Shown piece by piece: positions 36,693-45,054 of a stretch of DNA of 64,000 nucleotides (position 1 is the stretch's first letter; every line of letters begins with the position of its first letter). Source of the stretch: an uncultured Collinsella sp. (GTDB lineage: Bacteria > Actinomycetota > Coriobacteriia > Coriobacteriales > Coriobacteriaceae); the NCBI GenBank assembly GCA_937943045.1, contig CALEBN010000054.1, positions 1-64,000 on the forward strand, in the 5' to 3' direction. The notes under the pieces were generated by a model, which made no database searches, was not told the origin of the DNA, and was given only the letters and a program-made list of their open reading frames with translations. The position numbers were made by a program, and so were the translations under genes.

Positions 36693-38075
36693 ATGATCAT
36701 TACTCTGTGTGGTGGCGGATCCACCTTTACCCCCGGCATCGTCAAGTCCATCGCCCTGCGCAAGGACGAGCTCGACGTTGACGAGATTCGTCTGTACGAC
36801 ATCAACGAGGAGCGCCAGCGCAAGGTCGGCGTGCTCGTGGACTGGATTTTGCACGAGGACCTCGGCCTGGACATCAAGCTCACGGTGACCACCGACAAAA
36901 AGACGGCTTTTACCGACGCGAGCTTCGTGTTTGCCCAGATGCGCGTGGGCGGCTACGCCATGCGCGAGCAGGACGAGAAGATTCCGCTGCGTCACGGCTG
37001 CGTGGGCCAGGAGACTTGCGGTTGCGGCGGCCTTGCCTACGGCATGCGCACCATCTTCCCCATGGTCGAGCTGATCGATGACGTTGAGAAGTACGCCAAG
37101 AAGGATTACTGGATTCTCAACTACTCCAACCCTGCTGCCATCGTCTCCGAGGGCTGCCGTGTGCTGCGTCCCAACGCTCGCATCATCAACATCTGCGACA
37201 TGCCGATCGCGATCATCGACGTGGTTTGCGCCGCGCTCGATATCGACAAGAAGGATGTCGAGTACGATTACTTTGGCCTCAACCACTTTGGTTGGTTCAC
37301 CTCGATCCGCCACAAGGGCGAGGAGGTGCTCCCGCAGCTGCGCGAGTACATCAAGGAGCACCAGATCCTGCTGCCCGACTCCTACCTCAAGGGCATGGGC
37401 TCGCTCATGGCAAAGAAGCCCGAGGAGGCCACCGACGAGCATCCCGAGCAGAACCGTCACACCAAGGGCAGCTGGTACTACGTCTGGAAGGGCGAGTACG
37501 AGATCATGGAGTGCTTCCCGGAGTACCTGCCCAACACGTACCTGAACTACTACCTGCAGCAGAAGGAGTTCGTCGAGCATTCCAACCCCGAGCGCACCCG
37601 TGCTAACGAGGTTGAGGAGACGCGCGAGAAGAACCTCTTCGACGGTATCGATCACTACGAGAAGACCGGCGAGATCGACGAGAGCACGTTCTATGCGGGC
37701 AGCCACGGCGACTGGATTGCCGACCTGGCCATCGCTCTGAAGAACGACACCAAGCAGCGCTTCCTGGTCATTTGCGAGAACAAGGGCGCCATCCCCAACA
37801 TGCCCTATGACGCCATGGTCGAGCTGCCTGCCTACATTGGCAAGAACGGCCCCGAGGTCATCAGCCGCGACAACATTCCGCTGTTCCAGCAGGGTCTTAT
37901 GATGCAGCAGCTGAACTCCGAGAAGCTCGTGGTCGAGGCTACGATCGAGGGTTCGTACGAGAAGGCGCTCAAGGCCTTTACGCTCAACAAGACCGTGCCG
38001 TCGATGAAGGTCGCCAAGGAGGTTCTCGACGACATGATCGAGGCTAACAAGGACTTCTGGCCCGAGCTTAAGTAA
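36693..38075 (+). CDS. glvA: 6-phospho-alpha-glucosidase, glycoside hydrolase family 4
   Basis: NAD- and Mn-dependent GH4 enzyme that cleaves maltose-6'-phosphate and similar phosphorylated alpha-glucosides into glucose and glucose-6-phosphate. It is 460 residues. It has a Rossmann start (IITLCGGGSTFTPGIVKSI), the ETCGCGGLAYGMR segment, NYSNPAA, and the motif ICDMPIAI. The CDMP variant is typical of the alpha-glucosidase branch of the family. DYFGLNHFGWFT holds metal-binding His. It lies 3 bp after the EIICB gene and is the last gene before a strong terminator. Confidence 0.93.
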   Translation: MIITLCGGGSTFTPGIVKSIALRKDELDVDEIRLYDINEERQRKVGVLVDWILHEDLGLDIKLTVTTDKKTAFTDASFVFAQMRVGGYAMREQDEKIPLRHGCVGQETCGCGGLAYGMRTIFPMVELIDDVEKYAKKDYWILNYSNPAAIVSEGCRVLRPNARIINICDMPIAIIDVVCAALDIDKKDVEYDYFGLNHFGWFTSIRHKGEEVLPQLREYIKEHQILLPDSYLKGMGSLMAKKPEEATDEHPEQNRHTKGSWYYVWKGEYEIMECFPEYLPNTYLNYYLQQKEFVEHSNPERTRANEVEETREKNLFDGIDHYEKTGEIDESTFYAGSHGDWIADLAIALKNDTKQRFLVICENKGAIPNMPYDAMVELPAYIGKNGPEVISRDNIPLFQQGLMMQQLNSEKLVVEATIEGSYEKALKAFTLNKTVPSMKVAKEVLDDMIEANKDFWPELK

Positions 38076-38106
38076 AAGCAACAGGGTCGCTGACCGCATA
38101 CCTGGA

Positions 38107-38153
38107 GCAATGCCCCGTCCACGTGATTGCATGGGCGGGGCATTGCCGTTTTG
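38107..38153 (+). terminator. Terminator after the alpha-glucoside operon
   Basis: GCAATGCCCCGTCCA pairs with TGGGCGGGGCATTGC (one mismatch), followed by CGTTTT. Confidence 0.88.
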
Positions 38154-38157
38154 CGCA

Positions 38158-38213
38158 AAGTAACCTGGCCCCCTTACACCAACAATGATCCGTTTTCCTC
38201 TGTCCCCAAGAGG
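38158..38213. repeat. Composite of half family E and half family C
   Basis: AAAGTAACCTGGCCCC and CACCAA (E right arm) run directly into ATGATCCGTTTTCCTCTG and TCCCC (C right arm). The same E-C join occurs in reverse orientation at 50538-50600. Confidence 0.75.
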
Positions 38214-38267
38214 TCAGTGTTTTGCCAGTTTGTGGTAGAACTAGGGAACGGTTTTGAGGAGGTTGGC

Positions 38268-39188
38268 ATGCTCAACGCGTTGGTGTGGACACTTGCTTGC
38301 TTAGGCGTTGTCGCGGCAGATATTGCCCTGAGCGTGGTTTTGTTTTCCGCTCTGGGTGTCGCGTCGGTGTTCATGGGTTTTTCGATTGACGACCTCGATA
38401 TTCAATTGCTTCAGGCTGCCGCGCAGATGGCGTCGTTTTTGATGGCACTGCTGTGGTGGCGTTATCTGTGGCCGCGCTCGTTTATGGCGCGCTGGCAGGG
38501 CGAGCGCTCGCTTGGCGGGGGAGCAGGCAAAGCGTGGAGGCGCATCGCCTGCGTTATCGTGATCGGCCTTGCCCTGCAGGTGGTCGTTGGCTACGTGACC
38601 GACGCTGTGCTGTCGCTGTTGCCCGAGGCGGCGGCCGATTACAGCGAACTTGTCGAGGAGACGGGCATGGGCGACACGAGCTATCTGGCCGTCCTGACCA
38701 CGGTGCTCGGCGCTCCGTTTTGCGAGGAGCTGCTGGTGCGCGGTATCATTTTTGAGTTTTCGCTCCGAGCATTTAACCCGCAGTGCCGTCCGCTCTGGAA
38801 GCGCCGGCGTCGCGCGCGGGCGCAAGGCGTCGCCATGGTGCCCTGGGCGGCACCGGACAAGCGAGGCATCGCCGCGGCGATTGTGCTGCAGGCGGCCATC
38901 TTTGGCTTTATGCATATGAACTGGGTGCAGGGCTGCTACGCCGGCGCCGCCGGTCTGGTCTTTGGCTGGGTGCTCGTGACCACCGGAAAGCTCCGCTACA
39001 CGATCCTGCTGCATTTTGCCTTTAATGCCGGGTCGTATCTCATGACGTTGCTCTGGTTTGTGAACACGCCGTTCGACGTGGCAATTACGGTCGCTATTGC
39101 CGGCGTCATCCTCGTTGAGGCAATGCGCTCACTGCGCCAAGCGTGCCAGCAGAGCGCTGCGACCACATCTACCGCATTCCCGCACTAA
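38268..39188 (+). CDS. CPBP-family intramembrane metalloprotease
   Basis: A 306-residue integral membrane protein with about eight hydrophobic segments, of the CAAX protease/bacteriocin-processing (Abi) family. The active-site motifs are visible: EExxxR in PFCEELLVRGIIFEF (about 151-165), the histidine in FGFMHMNWVQG, and HFAFNAGSYL near the end. An unusual basic cytosolic loop (KRRRRARAQGV) lies between the first two motifs. Start ATG 38268 has GAGGAGG upstream. Its stop overlaps the stop of the convergent YgiQ gene by 4 bp. The substrate is unknown; related proteins process peptides or confer bacteriocin immunity. Confidence 0.87.
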   Translation: MLNALVWTLACLGVVAADIALSVVLFSALGVASVFMGFSIDDLDIQLLQAAAQMASFLMALLWWRYLWPRSFMARWQGERSLGGGAGKAWRRIACVIVIGLALQVVVGYVTDAVLSLLPEAAADYSELVEETGMGDTSYLAVLTTVLGAPFCEELLVRGIIFEFSLRAFNPQCRPLWKRRRRARAQGVAMVPWAAPDKRGIAAAIVLQAAIFGFMHMNWVQGCYAGAAGLVFGWVLVTTGKLRYTILLHFAFNAGSYLMTLLWFVNTPFDVAITVAIAGVILVEAMRSLRQACQQSAATTSTAFPH

Positions 39189-41320
39189 TTGCGGCGTCCG
39201 CCTCCGTTGGCGCCCTGACGCCCCTGGGCCGCGCGGTTGCGGCCTGCGGTGTTTTGCGCACGCGACATGCCGCCGTGGCCCTTGCTACCCTTGGGTCCCT
39301 TGCCGGCACCGCCACCATGCGGCTTGCCGCCCTTCTTGCCGGTGCCATGCCCACCGCCAGCAGATGTCTCACCCGGGCGCGGGGGCACGGGGCGAATCAG
39401 GCAATGCTTGGTGTAGCCGATCAGGTCACGACGTCCGGCCTTCTCCAGCGCCTCGCGCACCAGCTTGTAGTTCTCGGGCTTGCGATACTGGATGAGCGCG
39501 CGCTGCATGGCCTTTTCGTGCGGGTCGCGCGCCACATAGATCGGCTCCATGGTGCGCGGATCCACGCCGGTGTAGTACATGCACGTCGACATGGTGGACG
39601 GCGTGGGGTAGAAGTCCTGCACCTGCTCGGGCATGTAGCCCATGTCGCGCACGGCCTCGGCGAGGTCCACGGCTTCCTTCATCGTCGAGCCGGGGTGGCT
39701 CGAAATCAGATACGGCACCACGTACTGTTTGAGTCCGTATTCACGGTTCAAGCGCTCAAATTTGCGACAGAACGCATCGTAGACGGCGCGGCTCGGCTTG
39801 CCCATTACGGAGAGCACGGCATCGCTCACGTGCTCGGGTGCCACGCGTAGCTGGCCCGAGACATGGTGCTCCAGCAGCTCACGCAAAAACTCGTCCGAGG
39901 CATCGGCCATGGTGTAGTCAAAACGGATGCCGCTGCGCACGAAGACCTTCTTGACGCCCGGCAGCTGGCGCAGGTCGCGCAGCAGCTGCGTGTAGCCGCT
40001 CTCATCGACCACCATGTTCTTACACACGCTCGGCCACAGGCAGCGCTTGTTCTTGCACACGCCGTGTTTGAGCTGCTTGTCGCAGGCAGGACGGCTAAAG
40101 TTGGCCGTCGGTCCTCCCACGTCGTTGATGTAGCCCTTAAACTCGGGATCGCGCGTGAGCAGCTCGGCCTCGCGCATGATCGAGTCGTGGCTGCGCATCT
40201 GCAGCACGCGACCCTGGTGGAAGGTGAGCGCGCAAAACGAGCACTCGCCAAAGCACCCGCGGTTGGAGCTGATTGAAAACTTGATTTCGGCAAAGGCCGG
40301 CACGCCGCCCGCCGCGTCGTAGTCGGGATGCCAATCGCGTGCGTAGGGGAGCTCGGCTACCTCGTCCATCTCGTCGGTCGTCAACGTCGCCGATGGCGGG
40401 TTCTGCACCACATAGACGTTGTTGGGGTAGGGCTCTACCAGGCGGTGTCCGGTGATGGGGTCCATGTTCTGCTGCTGCACGTTAAAGCTGCGTGCGTAGT
40501 TGAGCTTGTCGGCGGCAAGGTCGTCCCAGCTGGGCAACAGGTCGTAGTCGTAGACCTCGTCGAGCGAGCTGGTGCGGTAGACGGTGCCATTGATGTAGGT
40601 AATCTGGTCGACGGGCAGTCCCGCGTCGAGCGCGTCGGCGATCTCGACGATTGCGTGCTCTCCCATGCCGTAGATGAGGATGTCGGCGCCCGAGTCGAGC
40701 AGCACCGAGCGCTTGAGTTTGTCCTGCCAGTAGTCGTAGTGGGCCAGGCGGCGCAGGCTTGCCTCGATGCCGCCGATGATGATGGGGACGTCCTTAAACG
40801 TCTGGCGAATGAGGTTGCCGTAGACCGTGACGGCACGGTTGGGACGGCGCCCCTCCTCGCCACCGGGAGTATAGGCGTCGGTGTGGCGGCGGTGCTTGGT
40901 CACCGAATAGTGGTTGACCATGGAGTCCATGTTGCCGGCGCTGACGAGAAAGCCCAGGCGCGGCTCGCCGAGCGCCGTGATGCTGGCGGGGTCGGTCCAG
41001 TCGGGCTGGCAGATAATGCCCACTTTGTAGCCGTGCGCGTCGAGTACGCGGCTGACGATGGCCATGCCAAAGCTGGGGTGGTCCACATAGGCGTCGCCGC
41101 AGATGTAGACAAAGTCGCACTGGTCCCAGCCGCGCGCGTCCATATCGGCGCGGCTGACGGGGAGGAACTTGTCGCGGCCCGGGCGCCAGGGACGGGCGGG
41201 CGCTGCCGGGGTATGAGTGGCGTGGCCGCCCTGGGCCTTACCGCCGCGCTTTTGCTGCTGGCCCTGTTTGCTCTGCTGACTGCGCTGGTTGTTCTGAGCG
41301 TGCTGAGGCTTTTTTGCCAC
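39185..41320 (-). CDS. YgiQ-family radical SAM protein
   Basis: A 711-residue radical SAM enzyme. The family core has the UPF0313 N-terminal fold (FLPVSRADMDARGWDQCDFVYICGDAYVDHPSFG). The cluster motif CFGECSFCALTFHQGR lies near 355-370, and the DUF3362-like C-terminal part contains QVQDFYPTPSTMSTCMYYTGVDP. Both ends are unusual: a Gln/Lys/Arg-rich N-terminal stretch (HAQNNQRSQQSKQGQQQKRGG) and a Gly/Lys/Arg-rich tail of about 55 residues. Start: GTG 41320 behind GGGAGGG; the frame is open 180 bp further up but without a site. The reaction of YgiQ proteins is not established. Confidence 0.92.
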   Translation of the reverse strand: MAKKPQHAQNNQRSQQSKQGQQQKRGGKAQGGHATHTPAAPARPWRPGRDKFLPVSRADMDARGWDQCDFVYICGDAYVDHPSFGMAIVSRVLDAHGYKVGIICQPDWTDPASITALGEPRLGFLVSAGNMDSMVNHYSVTKHRRHTDAYTPGGEEGRRPNRAVTVYGNLIRQTFKDVPIIIGGIEASLRRLAHYDYWQDKLKRSVLLDSGADILIYGMGEHAIVEIADALDAGLPVDQITYINGTVYRTSSLDEVYDYDLLPSWDDLAADKLNYARSFNVQQQNMDPITGHRLVEPYPNNVYVVQNPPSATLTTDEMDEVAELPYARDWHPDYDAAGGVPAFAEIKFSISSNRGCFGECSFCALTFHQGRVLQMRSHDSIMREAELLTRDPEFKGYINDVGGPTANFSRPACDKQLKHGVCKNKRCLWPSVCKNMVVDESGYTQLLRDLRQLPGVKKVFVRSGIRFDYTMADASDEFLRELLEHHVSGQLRVAPEHVSDAVLSVMGKPSRAVYDAFCRKFERLNREYGLKQYVVPYLISSHPGSTMKEAVDLAEAVRDMGYMPEQVQDFYPTPSTMSTCMYYTGVDPRTMEPIYVARDPHEKAMQRALIQYRKPENYKLVREALEKAGRRDLIGYTKHCLIRPVPPRPGETSAGGGHGTGKKGGKPHGGGAGKGPKGSKGHGGMSRAQNTAGRNRAAQGRQGANGGGRRN

Positions 41321-41357
41321 GATCCCTCCCGGTGTTTGTATGCTGCACGTAATTGTA

Positions 41358-41392
41358 ACCAGTCTTTTTGGGACGGGGCTAAAAAGACTGGT
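41358..41392. terminator. Symmetrical hairpin in a divergent gap
   Basis: ACCAGTCTTTTT (41358-41369) and AAAAAGACTGGT (41381-41392) are perfect inverse repeats. It lies between two divergently transcribed genes, so it is not after any gene end and may be an attenuator for one of them. The rest of the gap 41321-41582 shows no gene. Confidence 0.55.
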
Positions 41393-41582
41393 GGAGTACA
41401 TGGGCTGGCGGATCGGCGCGTCGATGCGGGTGCTGTATCCGCCGTTTGTTTCCAGACTGTGTATCTGCGCGTTGGGGAAGCCGTCTCGCGCGCACGCCAT
41501 GTTGTCAATGGGTTACAGTATGAACGGCGGCTATGTTTCCGCCAACGCACGAGAGAGTCGTCAACAAGGAGGATGCACGACG

Positions 41583-42299
41583 ATGCAGCGTGCCAAACAG
41601 ATATCGGAGTCTATTGAGCTGGGCATCATCTTGGCGCTCGCCGGTGGCTTTATGGACGTGTATTCGTACATTGGGCGCGACCATGTTTTCGCCAACGCGC
41701 AGACAGGCAACATCCTGCTCGTGGGCGTGAGCATCTCGGAGGGCAATTGGGCACTTGCGGGACGCTACTTCTTCCCTGTGGTGTCGTTTGCTGTGGGTAT
41801 TATGCTTGCCGATCTGGTACACGAGCGGTTTGGCAGCGTGATCCACTGGCGTCAGGTGACGGTGTTCTTTGAAGCCGTCATCTTGCTGGGCGTGAGCTTT
41901 ATCCCGGGCGGCAATTTCAATCTGCTCGCCAACTGCCTCACCTCGTTTGCCTGCGGCATGCAGGTCGAGAGCTTCCGCAAGATCCACGGTCACGGCATCG
42001 CTACGACCATGTGCATCGGCAACTTGCGCAACGCGCTGCAAAACGTGGACGATTACATCATCACCCACAGGCGCGGCTTTTTGGAAAACGGCCTGCTGTA
42101 CTTTGGCGTGATCTTCACCTTTGTGTTTGGCGCCGTGTTGGGCAACTGGTGCATTGAGCGCATGGGCCTGCACGCCATCGTCGTGGCGAGCTTGCTGCTG
42201 TTTGTCGCGTTTGCCATCATGTTCATCGACCGTGAGCGCGACTTGCGCTTACGCTGGAAGGTTGCGGCCGAGGCTTGGAAAGAGGGCTGCCGAAAGTAA
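41583..42299 (+). CDS. DUF1275 / YoaK-family membrane protein
   Basis: A 238-residue membrane protein with about six hydrophobic segments. The family signature is seen at the N-terminus, LALAGGFMDVYSYIGRDHVF followed by ANAQTGNILLVGV. It continues with the AFACGMQVESF-like stretch (TSFACGMQVESFRKIHGHGI). ATG 41583 follows GGAGG; the upstream extension of the frame lacks a ribosome site. Function of DUF1275 proteins is unknown; transport has been suggested. A good terminator follows. Confidence 0.85.
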   Translation: MQRAKQISESIELGIILALAGGFMDVYSYIGRDHVFANAQTGNILLVGVSISEGNWALAGRYFFPVVSFAVGIMLADLVHERFGSVIHWRQVTVFFEAVILLGVSFIPGGNFNLLANCLTSFACGMQVESFRKIHGHGIATTMCIGNLRNALQNVDDYIITHRRGFLENGLLYFGVIFTFVFGAVLGNWCIERMGLHAIVVASLLLFVAFAIMFIDRERDLRLRWKVAAEAWKEGCRK

Positions 42300-42304
42300 C
42301 CGAA

Positions 42305-42341
42305 TGCGGCAAAGGGGCTGTCCCTTTGCCGCAATCTTTTT
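42305..42341 (+). terminator. Terminator after the DUF1275 gene
   Basis: TGCGGCAAAGGG pairs with CCCTTTGCCGCA around GCTGT, followed by a T-rich run. Confidence 0.88.
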
Positions 42342-42350
42342 CATCATCTG

Positions 42351-42405
42351 TTGAAACGCTTTAACAATTTTGACGTTCTCACGTGTTTTTTGTTTCAAAA
42401 GCGTT
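42351..42405 (+). promoter_or_regulatory. Candidate promoter/operator of fucO
   Basis: A -35-like TTGACG (42370-42375) is flanked by AAACGCTTT (42354-42362) and AAAGCGTT (42398-42405), an inverted pair about 35 bp apart. AACGCTT dyads are typical of LacI-family operators. The -10 box is weak. Confidence 0.45.
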
Positions 42406-42464
42406 AGGATGGGACTCGTAGCGTGGGGCGTAATGGGTGCCCCGCACACGATTGGAGGCTATCA

Positions 42465-43631
42465 ATGGCTAATCGTTTCGTTCTCAATACCATCTCTTAT
42501 CATGGTTCCGGCGCCATCAAGGAGATCCCCGGCGAGCTCCAGCGTCGCGGCTACAAGAAGATCTTCGTCTGCTCCGACCCCGATCTGGTCAAGTTTGGCG
42601 TTACCGCTAAGGTGACCGACGAGCTCGACGCCGCCGGCATCGCTTGGAGCCTCTACTCCGAGATCAAGCCCAACCCCACGATCCAGAACGTCAAGGACGG
42701 CGTCGAGGCCTTCAAGGCCGCCGAGGCTGACGCTATCGTGACCATCGGTGGCGGCTCCTCCATGGACACCGCCAAGGCCATCGGCATCATCATCAACAAC
42801 CCCGAGTTCGCTGATGTCCGCAGCCTCGAGGGCGTTGCTCCCACCAAGAACCACGCCGTGTTCACCATCGCCGTGCCGACGACCGCCGGTACCGCTGCCG
42901 AGGTGACCATCAACTACGTCATCACCGACCCCGAGAAGGTCCGCAAGTTCGTGTGCGTCGACACCAACGACGCCCCCGAGGTCGCCGTCGTCGACCCCGA
43001 CATGATGGCTTCCATGCCCGCCGGCCTGACCGCTTCCACCGGTATGGACGCTCTGACCCACGCCATCGAGGGCTACACCACCAAGGGCGCCTGGGAGCTT
43101 TCCGACATGTTCCACTTTGAGGCTATCAAGCTGATCAGCGAGAACCTGCGCGATTCCGTTGCCGAGGCCAAGTCCGGCAAGCCCGGCTCCGGCCGTGAGG
43201 GTATGGCTCTTGGCCAGTATGTCGCCGGCATGGGCTTCTCCAACGTCGGCCTGGGCATCGATCACGCCATGGCTCACACCCTGTCCGCTCACTACGACAC
43301 CCCGCACGGCGTCGCTTGCGCCATGCTGCTGCCGATCGCCATGGAGTTCAACAAGCCGGTTTGCGCCGAGCGCCTGGCAAAGGTTGCCGTCGCCATGGGC
43401 GTTGACACCACGGGCATGAGCACCGACGAGGCCGCCGATGCCGCCATCGCCGCCGTTAAGCAGCTCTCTGCCGACGTGAACATCCCGCACGTCTGCGAGG
43501 CCATGAAGGCTGACGAGATCGAGGTCCTGGCCAAGGACGCCATGGCCGACGCCTGCTTCCCGGGCAACCCGCGCGAGGCGACGCTCGACGACGTCATCGA
43601 GCTCTTCAAGAAGATCTGCCCGGCTGCCTAA
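42465..43631 (+). CDS. fucO: Lactaldehyde reductase / iron-containing alcohol dehydrogenase FucO
   Basis: NADH-dependent reduction of lactaldehyde to 1,2-propanediol, or a related alcohol dehydrogenase reaction. The 388 residues match FucO closely. Segments include AIVTIGGGSSMDTAKAIGII, NNPEFADVRSLEGV, PTTAGTAAEVTINYVITD and GQYVAGMGFSNVGLGIDHAM. Iron ligands are Asp in the DPDM-DALTHA region and His in DHAMAHTLSAHYDTPHG. The C-terminus is GNPREATLDDVIEL. ATG 42465 follows GGAGG. No fucose genes are adjacent, so it may serve rhamnose/fucose catabolism elsewhere or general fermentation. Codon bias is strong, which suggests high expression. Confidence 0.92.
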   Translation: MANRFVLNTISYHGSGAIKEIPGELQRRGYKKIFVCSDPDLVKFGVTAKVTDELDAAGIAWSLYSEIKPNPTIQNVKDGVEAFKAAEADAIVTIGGGSSMDTAKAIGIIINNPEFADVRSLEGVAPTKNHAVFTIAVPTTAGTAAEVTINYVITDPEKVRKFVCVDTNDAPEVAVVDPDMMASMPAGLTASTGMDALTHAIEGYTTKGAWELSDMFHFEAIKLISENLRDSVAEAKSGKPGSGREGMALGQYVAGMGFSNVGLGIDHAMAHTLSAHYDTPHGVACAMLLPIAMEFNKPVCAERLAKVAVAMGVDTTGMSTDEAADAAIAAVKQLSADVNIPHVCEAMKADEIEVLAKDAMADACFPGNPREATLDDVIELFKKICPAA

Positions 43632-43638
43632 CTTGGTT

Positions 43639-43768
43639 CGGCGGGCCCCTGCCCGTTAGCCCTAGAATCGTCCTCGGACATGTCGGAGGCCCCGCTGCGC
43701 ACTACGTGCGGCGGGGCCTCCTTCTGTCCTGCGGAAAGATTCTGGGGCTAACGGGCAGGGGCCCGCCG
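43639..43768. repeat. Large palindromic element, family G, copy 2
   Basis: Outer 31-bp arms (43639-43669 and 43738-43768, starting CGGCGGGCCCCTGCCCG) are inverted with a single mismatch. Inside, a 37-bp hairpin at 43685-43721 (GGAGGCCCCGC to GCGGGGCCTCC) and flanks match copy 1 at 1-80 in reverse. It lies between fucO and the M42 peptidase gene and may also terminate fucO. Confidence 0.85.
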
Positions 43769-43887
43769 GCTCGTTATCGTGGCGGGCGCAGTTCTAGGGA
43801 GCTCGATGGGTCATCTCGCTAGGTAAAAAGATGGTTCGCGGTGGTATTGTTGCTGTGGGCTCAATTCGATATGAAAGGGTGATTTTG

Positions 43888-44916
43888 GTGTCCAAGATGG
43901 ATTCTACGCTCTCCTATATTACTGACCAGTTGAAGGCGCTTACCTCGATTGCTTCGCCTACGGGCTATACCCGTGCGGCGACTGATTATCTGATGGAGAC
44001 GTTGCGCGATATGGGCTTTGGGCCCGAGCGCTCCAATAAGGGCAACGTGCTCGTTGAGCTTGGCGGCGAGGGCGAGCCGCTTGTGTTGGCGAGCCATGTC
44101 GATACCCTGGGCGCCATGGTGCGCTCCATTAAGGACAATGGTCGCCTGCGCCCCACGACCCTCGGCGGGCATCAGTGGTCTACGGCCGATGGCGAGAACT
44201 GCACCGTTTATACGCGCGACGGCAATGTCTACACGGGCGTGGTCCTCAATATCGAGCCTTCGGCGCATGTGGCCGATGAGCCGGTCAAGACCATCGAGAA
44301 GAACATGGAAATCCTGCTCGACGAGAACGTTGACAGCAAGGACGATGTGCTCGAGCTGGGTATTCAAACCGGCGACATCATCGCTATGGATCCGCGCACC
44401 ACGGTGACGGAGAGCGGCTACATCAAGAGTCGCTTCCTTGACGACAAACTGTCCGCGTCGATTCTGCTGGGTTTGGCCCGCGCCGTCGCCGAAGGCGAGG
44501 TGACGCTTTCGCGCAAGGTTTCGTTGCTCTTTACGGTGTACGAGGAGGTCGGCCACGGCGGTGCCTTTGTGCCGGCCGACACGTGCGAGATGATCAGCGT
44601 GGACATGGGCTGCGTGGGTGACGACCTGGGCTGCACCGAGCGCATGGTTTCGATTTGCGCCAAGGATTCGGGCGGTCCGTACAACTACGACCTGGTAACC
44701 ACGCTGTCCAACATCGCGCGCGAGCTGGAGCTCGATTACGCCATCGATGTGTACCCGCACTACGGCTCCGACGTCGAGGCCACGCTCTCGGCCGGCTACG
44801 ACATTCGCCATGGTCTGATCGGCCCCGGCGTGTACGCGAGCCACAACTACGAGCGCAGCCACATCGACGGCGTGCGCAATACCTACGAGCTGGTTCGCGC
44901 CTACGTTCAGCGCTAG
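43888..44916 (+). CDS. M42-family metallo-aminopeptidase
   Basis: Cytosolic di-metal aminopeptidase/glucanase-type hydrolase, 342 residues. Metal and catalytic residues are visible: ASHVDTLGAMV (His, Asp), FLDDKLSA (Asp), YEEVGHGG (catalytic Glu pair), SVDMG (Asp) and ASHNYERSH (His). M42 enzymes remove N-terminal residues from peptides and form large tetrahedral particles. The GTG 43888 start is 8 nt after GAAAGGG; other in-frame starts upstream lack a good site. A terminator follows, so it is monocistronic. Confidence 0.9.
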   Translation: MSKMDSTLSYITDQLKALTSIASPTGYTRAATDYLMETLRDMGFGPERSNKGNVLVELGGEGEPLVLASHVDTLGAMVRSIKDNGRLRPTTLGGHQWSTADGENCTVYTRDGNVYTGVVLNIEPSAHVADEPVKTIEKNMEILLDENVDSKDDVLELGIQTGDIIAMDPRTTVTESGYIKSRFLDDKLSASILLGLARAVAEGEVTLSRKVSLLFTVYEEVGHGGAFVPADTCEMISVDMGCVGDDLGCTERMVSICAKDSGGPYNYDLVTTLSNIARELELDYAIDVYPHYGSDVEATLSAGYDIRHGLIGPGVYASHNYERSHIDGVRNTYELVRAYVQR

Positions 44917-44949
44917 GGGAGCAGCTTGCGACTCGGCTGACCAATCGCT

Positions 44950-44976
44950 AAGGCCCGATTTCTCGGGCCTTTTTTC
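44950..44976 (+). terminator. Terminator after the M42 peptidase gene
   Basis: AAGGCCCGA pairs with TCGGGCCTT around a short loop, then TTTTTT. Confidence 0.9.
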
Positions 44977-44985
44977 GCTTTAAGT

Positions 44986-45024
44986 CGTTTAGTATTATGA
45001 TATATGTAATCTATTAACTAAACG
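44986..45024 (+). promoter_or_regulatory. AT-rich promoter with an inverted-repeat operator
   Basis: CGTTTAGT (44986-44993) and ACTAAACG (45017-45024) are a perfect inverse pair around an AT-rich core that contains TATGATATAT. It sits 30 bp before the HTH/HipA-like gene and is a good candidate for autoregulation. Confidence 0.55.
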
Positions 45025-45054
45025 CGTAAATTACTTAACGAGGTGATGCGGCAT

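Noticed and set aside
35013..38132. Minus-strand frame of over 1000 codons opposite the PTS operon
   Set aside because: It spans two convincing plus-strand genes and the intergenic gap. It is a shadow of codon bias, as are similar frames opposite copA, rnr, dnaE and the DEAD-box gene.
41340..41582. 81-codon upstream extension of the DUF1275 frame
   Set aside because: The DUF1275 match begins at 41583 with a GGAGG site; the upstream part crosses a hairpin and has no ribosome site.
42351..42367. A cre site (CcpA box) before fucO
   Set aside because: The sequence TGAAACGCTTTAACA lacks the extra central base of the cre consensus, so I only call it a LacI-family-like operator.
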